64,000 nucleotides of DNA from contig JAQVCT010000002.1 of NCBI GenBank assembly GCA_028689655.1, positions 124,001 to 188,000 on the forward strand, given 5' to 3'. Shown in pieces: positions 57,333 to 64,000 of this stretch (the stretch's first letter is position 1; every line of letters starts with the position of its first letter). Below the pieces are notes generated by a model that saw nothing but the letters and a program-made list of their open reading frames with translations, searched no databases and had not been told where the DNA came from. A program made the translations under genes and the position numbers. The stretch is from Lachnospiraceae bacterium (GTDB lineage Bacteria > Bacillota > Clostridia > Lachnospirales > Lachnospiraceae).

Positions 57333-57573
57333 CATACCTTGCGTTCATATACTGTTCATATTTAATTCAAAGAAACTTAATTCGACAATCATTCTTTAGA
57401 CAAAAGTATTGCGTATACTTATATCATACAAAACAAAAGACAGACACAGTATTAAAAATACTTTTTTAAATAACTTTTTCATAATAAATGCCAGGTAAAC
57501 GCAGTTTACCTGGCATCCTCCCTTTTCAGGGGCAATTTTTCACAAATATTTTAATTCATTTTATCATATAATT
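57333..57573. other. Intergenic region with a 13-bp stem-loop
   Basis: Holds the ATGCCAGGTAAAC/GTTTACCTGGCAT hairpin (57488-57516, loop GCA, no strong T run) and a small AGTATT/AATACT stem followed by T6 near 57450-57468. No gene seen. Confidence 0.5.
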
Positions 57574-57581
57574 ACTAAATT

Positions 57582-57733
57582 GTAACTATTCAGAGCCAAG
57601 CAAATTCATAAAAATATGCGAATCATGCTTGCATGAGTGAGCTGATTTTTGTGAATTTATTTGGCGAAGTAACCTCATAAGCAAAAGAAAAGCTTCGAAG
57701 AAGCGTTTTGCGCATGGGGTTCTGAATAGTTAC
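57582..57733. mobile_element. MITE-like element with 13-bp terminal inverted repeats and 8-bp target duplication
   Basis: Terminal repeats GTAACTATTCAGA (57582-57594) and TCTGAATAGTTAC (57721-57733) are perfect and match at 15 of 16 when extended. The direct repeat ACTAAATT lies immediately outside both ends (57574-57581 and 57734-57741). The 152-bp inside is AT-rich, carries a large internal stem (57595-57665) and no transposase. Ends starting GTAA with an 8-bp duplication recall the IS66 family, so trans-mobilisation by such an enzyme is possible. Confidence 0.78.
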
Positions 57734-57741
57734 ACTAAATT

Positions 57742-57859
57742 TAACTTTTCACTAATATTTTTGGTAACTTCTCGCAGAAATGAAGTTAATATATCCACCT
57801 CTATATCGTAGTAGATGTGGAGTCTGCTGTATCACATCATCAAAAGGGAGAAATAGATT
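57742..57859. other. Leader region of the AlsT symporter gene
   Basis: Short AT-rich stretch with a GGGAG ribosome binding site and no recognised riboswitch. The MITE sits immediately upstream, so it may supply or block promoter sequence. Confidence 0.4.
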
Positions 57860-59293
57860 ATGGAAAATTTTATCAGTACCGTAACTTCCGTAAACGAAAC
57901 ATTGAACAGCTTTATCTGGGGGCCAGTGATGCTGGTGGCATTCCTGGCTGTGGGACTTATGTTTACCATTCGCACAAAGGTATTTCAGATCTCTCATATG
58001 AAATATTGGCTGGATGTGACCTTTTTACAATTATTCAAGAATAAAAAAGTCATTCGCACCAATGACAAACGTGCGATTTCGCAGTTCCAATCCCTGTGTA
58101 CTGCACTTGCCGCTACCATCGGTACCGGTAATATCGCCGGTGTGGCAACCGCCATCGCTGCCGGAGGTCCCGGTGCCGTATTTTGGATGTGGTTATCCGC
58201 TTTTCTGGGCATGATGACCCATTACGCAGAAAATACACTGGGTATCAAATATCGTTACCGGAATGAGCGCGGCGACTGGATCGGAGGTGCCATGATCTAC
58301 ATAGAGCGAGGCCTTGGCTGGAAATGGCTGGCTGTTATCTTTTCCGTATTCTGCGGTCTGGCATCCTTTGGTATCGGTAACATGACCCAGGCAAACTCCA
58401 TCGCCAGTGGTCTGAAAGAATCCTTCGGACTTGATCCCCGTATCACAGGTGTAGTTCTCATGATCCTGGTGGCTATGGTCATTCTGGGCGACATCAAACG
58501 TATCGCCCGGGTCACCGAAAAGATTGTCCCTTTTATGTCCATTTTCTATATTCTCGGTGGATTGATCGTCATCTCTGCCAACGTGACCAGAGTTCCTTAT
58601 GCATTTCAAATGATCTTCACAGAGGCATTCAACTTCAAGGCTGCCGGCGGTGGAGTCCTGGGCTATGGCATCGCTGTAGCCATGAGAAAGGGTATCTCAA
58701 GAGGTGTATTCTCCAATGAGGCAGGACTTGGTTCCTCCGTTATGGTACACTCTGCATCCGATGTAAAAGAACCAGTGGTGCAGGGCATGTGGGGTATCTT
58801 CGAAGTCTTTGCAGATACTTTAGTGGTCTGTACCATCACCGCTCTCACCATTCTCACCAGCGGTGTCTACAATATGGATACCTACCTCGCAAATATAGCA
58901 AACAACGTGGTGGTTGTCAGCGGTACTGCACTCACCAGTCAGGCTTTCTCCTCTGTCATTCCTTTTGGTGGTAAATTCGTGGCTGTAGGCATTATGCTCT
59001 TTGCATTTTCCACCCTTCTGGGCTGGTCCTACTACGGGGAACGTGCCATGGAATATCTCCTTGGCGTCAAAGCCATCAGGGCCTATAAAGTAATCTTCAT
59101 CTGTGTCATCTATTTAGGCTGTGTCGCATCCCTGAATCTTGTGTGGGATATCGCCGACACCCTCAACGGATTTATGGCTGTTCCCAACTTAATCGCCATC
59201 ACCCTTCTCTCCGATGAAGTCATTGCCATGACCAGGGAATACATCGCCAAAGTCAAAACCGGTAAAGAGACCGTGAACGGAGACGAACTGTAA
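57860..59293 (+). CDS. AlsT-family sodium/alanine (amino acid) symporter
   Basis: A 477-residue membrane transporter with about 11 helices. Diagnostic AGCS-family pieces: GPVMLVAFLAVGLMFTIRT, SLCTALAATIGTGNIAGVATAIAAGGPGAVFWMW, FSNEAGLGSSVMVHSAS and YGERAMEYLLGVKA. Imports small neutral amino acids with sodium. Consistent with a sodium-based energy economy if the ATP synthase is also sodium driven. GGGAG precedes the ATG. Confidence 0.93.
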   Translation: MENFISTVTSVNETLNSFIWGPVMLVAFLAVGLMFTIRTKVFQISHMKYWLDVTFLQLFKNKKVIRTNDKRAISQFQSLCTALAATIGTGNIAGVATAIAAGGPGAVFWMWLSAFLGMMTHYAENTLGIKYRYRNERGDWIGGAMIYIERGLGWKWLAVIFSVFCGLASFGIGNMTQANSIASGLKESFGLDPRITGVVLMILVAMVILGDIKRIARVTEKIVPFMSIFYILGGLIVISANVTRVPYAFQMIFTEAFNFKAAGGGVLGYGIAVAMRKGISRGVFSNEAGLGSSVMVHSASDVKEPVVQGMWGIFEVFADTLVVCTITALTILTSGVYNMDTYLANIANNVVVVSGTALTSQAFSSVIPFGGKFVAVGIMLFAFSTLLGWSYYGERAMEYLLGVKAIRAYKVIFICVIYLGCVASLNLVWDIADTLNGFMAVPNLIAITLLSDEVIAMTREYIAKVKTGKETVNGDEL

Positions 59294-59301
59294 ACTTGCG
59301 G

Positions 59302-60522
59302 TTACCTGTCGTATTCTCTGATCCTGCGGTTGGCCAGCAGGAGTATTCCGCAGATAAATACGGTGATTCCTCCTATGAGGAACCATTTCTCGTCCCCCCA
59401 GGTGTCCGCCACGAATCCAGACAGAACTAACGCAATGGGACCGATGATAAATCGAATGCTGTTGGTAATAGACAATACCCGTCCCAGATACTCCTCCCGG
59501 AAATGTGTCTGGAGCAGTGGTGTGTAGGTGCCCCAGTAAAAAGGTCCCGACACGCCCATGACCCAGGCGAAGAACACAAATACCAGGAACGCTGTCCTGG
59601 GCAGCAGGAATGTCCCTATCAGCGCAATGGACATCATAAAATACGACAGTGCGATGGTGTATACACGATTTTTGGTACCGCCCCACTTGGCGAGAATCAG
59701 TGCTCCCACCAGATATCCCACTGAAAAGAGTGTCTCCACGATACTCGCATAGGTACTGGTCCCTCCAAAATACTCCATACTCATCAGTGGAAAAAGTGCG
59801 CTTATGGGCATCATCGCCATAGAATAGAGCGAAGTGATCAGTACAATACCAAGGACGCCCTTCTCCTGTCTGATAATCTGAAATCCTTCTCTGGATTCCT
59901 GAATCAGGTGAATCTTGCTGTCCTTGTCATGCTGTATACGCTGTTTGGGAATCCTGGCGATCATGACCATGATTACCGCCGCCACGGCACCCACCACGTC
60001 CAGCATTACGATATAATTCATCTTCCAACTGGCATAGAGAATCGCTGCCACCGCAGGGCTGATGATCATGGACACAGACTCCAGACTCTGAGTATAGCCG
60101 GCGCACCTGGTAAGTTCCGATTCCGGTACGATCTGAGGTGTGACCGCACCAAGGGTCGGTTCATGAAAAGCGGTTCCCACAGCTCTGCAAAAAAGTACCA
60201 ATAATATAATAACAGGTGGTATCGTTCCATCCACGGAGACGAATACCAGCAATAGGCTCACCGCCGCTATAAAAAGATCCGCAAAGATCATGATCTTTTT
60301 TCTGTCAAATCGGTCAATATAGACGCCCGTAAAGAATCCCAGAATTCCCTGAGGCAAAAACGCCATCATGACGGACAGCGATAATACAATTCCCGATCTG
60401 GTGATATCTGTGAGATACCAAATCATGGCGAATTGCAGGATGGAGCTGGTAAGCTGAGAAATAGCCTGTCCCACCCATATGGTATAAAATGTTTTTTTCC
60501 AATTGTAATATGTTATTTCCAT
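59302..60522 (-). CDS. MFS transporter (macrolide-efflux-like)
   Basis: A 406-residue transporter with 12 predicted helices. FTIWVGQAISQLTSSILQFAMIWYLTDITRSG, the motif-A-like DRFDRKKIMIFADL loop after helix 2, and the overall length resemble the MFS_3/Mef-type exporters. Substrate unknown. It ends 8 bp from alsT, convergent, with no terminator between. The upstream region contains a run of TGTTGTTATTCC-type repeats. Confidence 0.88.
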   Translation of the reverse strand: MEITYYNWKKTFYTIWVGQAISQLTSSILQFAMIWYLTDITRSGIVLSLSVMMAFLPQGILGFFTGVYIDRFDRKKIMIFADLFIAAVSLLLVFVSVDGTIPPVIILLVLFCRAVGTAFHEPTLGAVTPQIVPESELTRCAGYTQSLESVSMIISPAVAAILYASWKMNYIVMLDVVGAVAAVIMVMIARIPKQRIQHDKDSKIHLIQESREGFQIIRQEKGVLGIVLITSLYSMAMMPISALFPLMSMEYFGGTSTYASIVETLFSVGYLVGALILAKWGGTKNRVYTIALSYFMMSIALIGTFLLPRTAFLVFVFFAWVMGVSGPFYWGTYTPLLQTHFREEYLGRVLSITNSIRFIIGPIALVLSGFVADTWGDEKWFLIGGITVFICGILLLANRRIREYDR

Positions 60523-60540
60523 GGGCTATCTATGATTCCT

Positions 60541-60600
60541 ATTCTGCTTGTTATTGCTGTTGTTATTCCTGTTGTTATTCCTGTTCTTATTCTGTTCGCA
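60541..60600. repeat. Low-complexity TTATTCCTG-type repeats
   Basis: Repeated TGTTGTTATTCC units in the MFS leader; simple sequence with no visible function. Confidence 0.5.
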
Positions 60601-60717
60601 TTTCGTTTTTTATTTTATTACTGCTGTATCTGCTATGCACATTGCTTCTTTAAAATAGAATGTCATATCCACACATTATCTTTTATAATGCCCATATTTC
60701 TGCCATTCTTCTCCCCA

Positions 60718-61503
60718 TCACAGCTTCCTTTCATTAAATGCAGGATTCCACTGCCGTAAATGATATTTCTGCTGTAATGCATATCCCTTTTCCTTGTCCT
60801 GACAGAGGCAGGGAACCGTATGGGCATCCGAATTGATCAGTATCCCAATATCATAGTCACTGACAATTCGCCAAAATTCATCCTTGGGAAATGGAGCGGA
60901 CCCGTCTTTTCCCTTGAGATAACCGCTCACATTGATTTCCAGCGGCATCTTTTTCTGTTCCGCTTCCCTGCAGATCTCTCTGACGCAGCTCTCCACGTAA
61001 TCATCCCACCGCTCCAGATGCAGGCAGAACAGATCCGGATGTGCGATAAACAGGAACATACCGGAATCTATCGCCCCGATGACCTGTTCCATGTAGGCAT
61101 TCATCCTTTTATGATTTACAGGTTCCTTAAACACCGATATGCGCTCTCCATTTTCATAGTAAAAATGTGCACTGCCGATAAGATAATCTAAGCTATAAGT
61201 ATTTCTCAATGACTGGTAAAATGGAAGGTACTCCTCTGTATAGTCACATTCCAGACCCTTTAAAATCTGAAGTTCCGGAAATTTCTCCCGGGCTTTCTCG
61301 ATCCCGGCGATATAGTCCGGCATTTGTTCCGGTTCCATGCGGGTATTTTCATCTCTTTTTTCTGGAAATGGAGTGTGATCAGATATGCCCAGCAGGAGCA
61401 TCTTATTTTTCACAGCCTCCGCTGCATAATCCACCGTATCACCTTCCGCGTGCCCACATCGAAATGTGTGGGAATGTAGATTCATTTGTCTGTAACTGCT
61501 CAT
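60718..61503 (-). CDS. hisK: Histidinol-phosphatase, PHP type
   Basis: A 261-residue PHP-family phosphatase. Metal-binding motifs: NLHSHTFRCGHAEGD at the N-terminus, GISDHTPFPE, CDY, SAHFY, AHPD and INSDAH near the C-terminus. In Firmicutes this form (HisJ/HisK) makes histidinol, although some relatives act on other phosphates. No other his genes are in the window. ATG at 61503 has AGAGG at 8 bp and is preferred to 61509. Confidence 0.87.
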   Translation of the reverse strand: MSSYRQMNLHSHTFRCGHAEGDTVDYAAEAVKNKMLLLGISDHTPFPEKRDENTRMEPEQMPDYIAGIEKAREKFPELQILKGLECDYTEEYLPFYQSLRNTYSLDYLIGSAHFYYENGERISVFKEPVNHKRMNAYMEQVIGAIDSGMFLFIAHPDLFCLHLERWDDYVESCVREICREAEQKKMPLEINVSGYLKGKDGSAPFPKDEFWRIVSDYDIGILINSDAHTVPCLCQDKEKGYALQQKYHLRQWNPAFNERKL

Positions 61504-61556
61504 GTACATTACCTCTTATCTCATTCTCATGTCTGTATTTCCATAACTGATATTCG

Positions 61557-62918
61557 CTATACATAGTGATAGGTCTGTCGTTTTCTGACAAAATACATGA
61601 GAGATACACCCAGTCCCATAAGTTCTGCCACAGGCACTGACAGCCAGATCCCCACAGTTCCCAGCAATCGTGGCAGCAGTATCATCATGATCACGAGAAA
61701 CAGAAATGTCCTGGAAATGGAGATAATCGCAGATACTTTTCCGTCGGAGTATGCCGTGAACATGGAGGATGCAAATATATTAATTCCCATGATGAGAAAA
61801 CTGCTTCCGTAAATACGATACCCCTCCGCAGTAATCTGAATGACATTTTCATTTCCCCGGGCAAATACATCTGTCACCGGAGCAATGAGAATACTAGAAA
61901 TAATATAAGTTAAAACAGCGCTAAAAACAAGAAAAAACATACTATTTTTAAAGATTTTCTTCTGCTGCTCCAGGTCTCCGCATCCATATTTAAAACTGAT
62001 GACAGGTGCAATTCCCATAGAATATCCAAGATAGATCGCAGTGAACACGAACTGAAGATACAGTACGATGGTGATCGCTGCCACTCCGTCCTCCCCGTAA
62101 TATCTCATACAGGTGATGTTGAACAGATACGTAACCACCGCATTTGCCAGATTCGTGACCATCTCCGATGAACCGTTGGTGCAGGTCTTCCACAGCATCG
62201 CTGAATCAAATACAGGTCTGACAAAATATAGATTTCCCCTTCGATTCAGGAAGAAGTAGCAGACTCCCACCACCGACGGGATACAATAGCCGATTACTGT
62301 AGCGATTGCAGCCCCTTCGATTCCCATATGCCAGACTCCTATAAATACATAATCCAGGATCACATTGGTAAGACCCGCACAGGCAGTCAATCCAAGTCCC
62401 AAATGTGGCTTACCCGCGGTTACAAAAAATGTCTGAAATGCCACCTGTAAGAAATACGCAGGTGAAAAGAACAACAATATTCTCTGATAATCCTCACACA
62501 ATGAGATCTGTTCTGCACTTGCCCCCAGTGCCAGCACGATCTGTTTCAGAAATACAAGTCCCAGGATCTCTATCACGATGCCCACGATGACGCAGAGTAG
62601 TACGATCATCGAGAAATTGTTTCTCGCTTCCTCTGTTTTTCCCTGTCCCATACGCATGGCAATAATAGCACTTCCTCCTGTTGCCAGCATGACCGCTATG
62701 GCGAGTTGGATGGAAGATACCGGATAAATGATATTAATACACGCCAATGCTGTGGTACCAACGTATCTCGACACAAAGATTCCATCCACGATGGTGTACA
62801 ATGACATGAATATCATCATGATTATATTGGGTAATGTAAACAGTAACATGGATATGAGATTATATTTTCGTGCCAGTGGATTTTGTTTTATTGTTGTCAT
62901 TTCTTTCTCTTTCTTCAT
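61557..62918 (-). CDS. MATE-family efflux transporter
   Basis: A 453-residue multidrug/toxin extrusion protein with 12 helices. The paired halves show IVDGIFVSRYVGTTALACINIIYPV and TVGIWLSVPVAELMG features of the NorM/DinF-like group. ATG at 62918 or 62900 (MTTIK) are both possible. Exports organic cations or drugs using a sodium or proton gradient. Confidence 0.92.
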   Translation of the reverse strand: MKKEKEMTTIKQNPLARKYNLISMLLFTLPNIIMMIFMSLYTIVDGIFVSRYVGTTALACINIIYPVSSIQLAIAVMLATGGSAIIAMRMGQGKTEEARNNFSMIVLLCVIVGIVIEILGLVFLKQIVLALGASAEQISLCEDYQRILLFFSPAYFLQVAFQTFFVTAGKPHLGLGLTACAGLTNVILDYVFIGVWHMGIEGAAIATVIGYCIPSVVGVCYFFLNRRGNLYFVRPVFDSAMLWKTCTNGSSEMVTNLANAVVTYLFNITCMRYYGEDGVAAITIVLYLQFVFTAIYLGYSMGIAPVISFKYGCGDLEQQKKIFKNSMFFLVFSAVLTYIISSILIAPVTDVFARGNENVIQITAEGYRIYGSSFLIMGINIFASSMFTAYSDGKVSAIISISRTFLFLVIMMILLPRLLGTVGIWLSVPVAELMGLGVSLMYFVRKRQTYHYV

Positions 62919-62986
62919 TCTCTTACTTATCTATCATGATCACGATTCATTCTATTCGCATTCATCTCGGGCATTATCCTTTCAGA

Positions 62987-63028
62987 CATAAAAAGAGACT
63001 CTAAAATAACAAGTATTCAGAGTCTCTT
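62987..63028 (-). terminator. Terminator of fba
   Basis: AAGAGACTCT (62993-63002) and AGAGTCTCTT (63019-63028) followed by TTTTTATG on the minus strand. Confidence 0.82.
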
Positions 63029-63096
63029 CCATATGCTTTATTCGTAAAATCTATAGGATGCACCAAAAAGGAGCATGTCCATCATTTACGAGTAGA

Positions 63097-63960
63097 TTAA
63101 GCTTTGTTGATTGAACCAAAGATTTCCATTTTTTCTTTTACTTTAGCTTTGATAGCTTCAACACCTGGAGCTAAAAACTTACGAGGGTCAAATCCTTTTC
63201 CTTCTAAGTCTTTTCCAGATTCAACATATTTACGTGTAGCTTCTGCAAATACTAACTGGCACTCTGTGTTAACATTGATTTTAGCAACGCCAAGACCAAT
63301 TGCTTTTGTAATCATTTCGTCAGGGATTCCTGTACCACCGTGAAGAACTAATGGCATATCTCCTGTTAACTGCTGGATAGCATCCAATGTTTCAAATGAA
63401 AGACCTTTCCAGTTTGCTGGGTATTTACCGTGGATGTTACCGATACCTGCTGCAAGGAAGTCAACACCTAAATCTGCTACTTCTTTACATTCCTTAGGAT
63501 CTGCACATTCGCCCATACCTACAACACCGTCTTCTTCTCCACCGATAGATCCAACTTCTGCTTCGATCGAGATACCTTTAGCGTGTGCTGCTGCAACTAA
63601 CTCTTTTGTCTTAGCTACGTTCTCTTCGATTGGGTAATGTGAACCATCAAACATGATTGATGAGAAACCAGCTTCGATACATTTGTAGCAGTGTTCGTAT
63701 GAACCATGATCTAAGTGAAGAGCTACAGGAACTGTGATGTTCAGCTCTTTGAGCATTCCGTTAACCATGCCAACGATTGTTGTGTAACCGCACATGTATT
63801 TTCCAGCGCCTTCTGATACACCTAAGATAACTGGTGAGTTATTTTCCTGAGCTGCCTGTAATACTGCTTTCGTCCACTCTAAGTTGTTGATGTTGAATTG
63901 ACCTACTGCATAATGGCCAGCTTTTGCTTTTTTAAGCATTTCTGCTGCTGATACTAACAT
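63097..63960 (-). CDS. fba: Class II fructose-bisphosphate aldolase
   Basis: A 287-residue glycolytic/gluconeogenic zinc enzyme. The zinc site is visible in LHLDHGS (His85), the later IGNIHGKY and VLHGGTGIP. It splits fructose-1,6-bisphosphate. ATG at 63960 has GGAGG 7 bp upstream; a Met five codons earlier lacks this spacing. Codon use (GCT, TCT, ACT rich) suggests high expression relative to neighbours. Confidence 0.97.
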   Translation of the reverse strand: MLVSAAEMLKKAKAGHYAVGQFNINNLEWTKAVLQAAQENNSPVILGVSEGAGKYMCGYTTIVGMVNGMLKELNITVPVALHLDHGSYEHCYKCIEAGFSSIMFDGSHYPIEENVAKTKELVAAAHAKGISIEAEVGSIGGEEDGVVGMGECADPKECKEVADLGVDFLAAGIGNIHGKYPANWKGLSFETLDAIQQLTGDMPLVLHGGTGIPDEMITKAIGLGVAKINVNTECQLVFAEATRKYVESGKDLEGKGFDPRKFLAPGVEAIKAKVKEKMEIFGSINKA

Positions 63961-64000
63961 TTTATCTACCTCCATATTATAAAATCACTTTTCTTAACCT

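Overview
The window reads as a chromosomal segment of a low-to-moderate GC, Gram-positive, spore-lineage anaerobe, most likely a Lachnospiraceae member (Clostridia). Support: SpoVG, a DnaD/DnaI-type primosome pair, a paired GlgC/GlgD ADP-glucose pyrophosphorylase, sortase plus LPxTG surface protein, an F-type ATP synthase with a sodium-type c subunit, and strong purine-rich ribosome binding sites throughout. I saw no rRNA, tRNA, CRISPR array, prophage or full insertion sequence.

Layout. 1-5.4 kb: start of a GH2 beta-galactosidase, aquaporin Z, a lipoprotein with a predicted beta-propeller, an Rpn/PD-(D/E)XK nuclease-family protein, a CAP/SCP lipoprotein and a sortase. 5.5-12 kb: an 1881-residue LPKTG surface adhesin and a LytTR-PAS regulator. 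12-19.4 kb (all minus strand): glgC-glgD, spoVG, pth, mfd. 19.7-24.9 kb (plus strand): murC, then dnaD-dnaC-prs behind a cluster of DnaA-box-like 9-mers and a leader with six hairpins. 25-31.5 kb: a complete 2-aminoethylphosphonate uptake and degradation operon (RpiR-type regulator, ATPase, fused permease, binding protein, phnW, phnX). 31.7-32.3 kb: queT behind a preQ1-I-like riboswitch. 32.3-38.8 kb: a large secreted protein of unknown function, a methyltransferase, a small unknown protein, and a divergent WYL regulator/DJ-1-family pair with an operator palindrome. 39-47 kb: ATP synthase operon (atpI-like genes, atpBEFHAGDC) with recurrent hairpins in its gaps. 47.2-53.5 kb: GNAT, DUF402, panE, SleB-type hydrolase, dCMP deaminase, upp, rpiB, ywlC. 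53.7-57.3 kb: LytS-like kinase, response regulator, cyclophilin. 57.9-64 kb: AlsT symporter, MFS and MATE exporters, a PHP histidinol-phosphatase, class II aldolase.

The least explained signal lies between genes. (i) A family of about 57-bp units, each with two small hairpins, keeps its framework while the stems change in a compensating way (2.5, 16.4, 16.9 and 36.2 kb). (ii) A 152-bp MITE-like element at 57.6 kb has near-perfect terminal inverted repeats and an exact 8-bp target duplication. (iii) The 3' end of upp has been copied three times in tandem, with an exact 57-bp period, downstream of its own stop codon. (iv) Related hairpins sit in several ATP synthase gene junctions. (v) Two other multi-hairpin elements (41.1 and 56.5 kb) are closed by long-range stems. 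All functional statements are inference from sequence; no database search was run.
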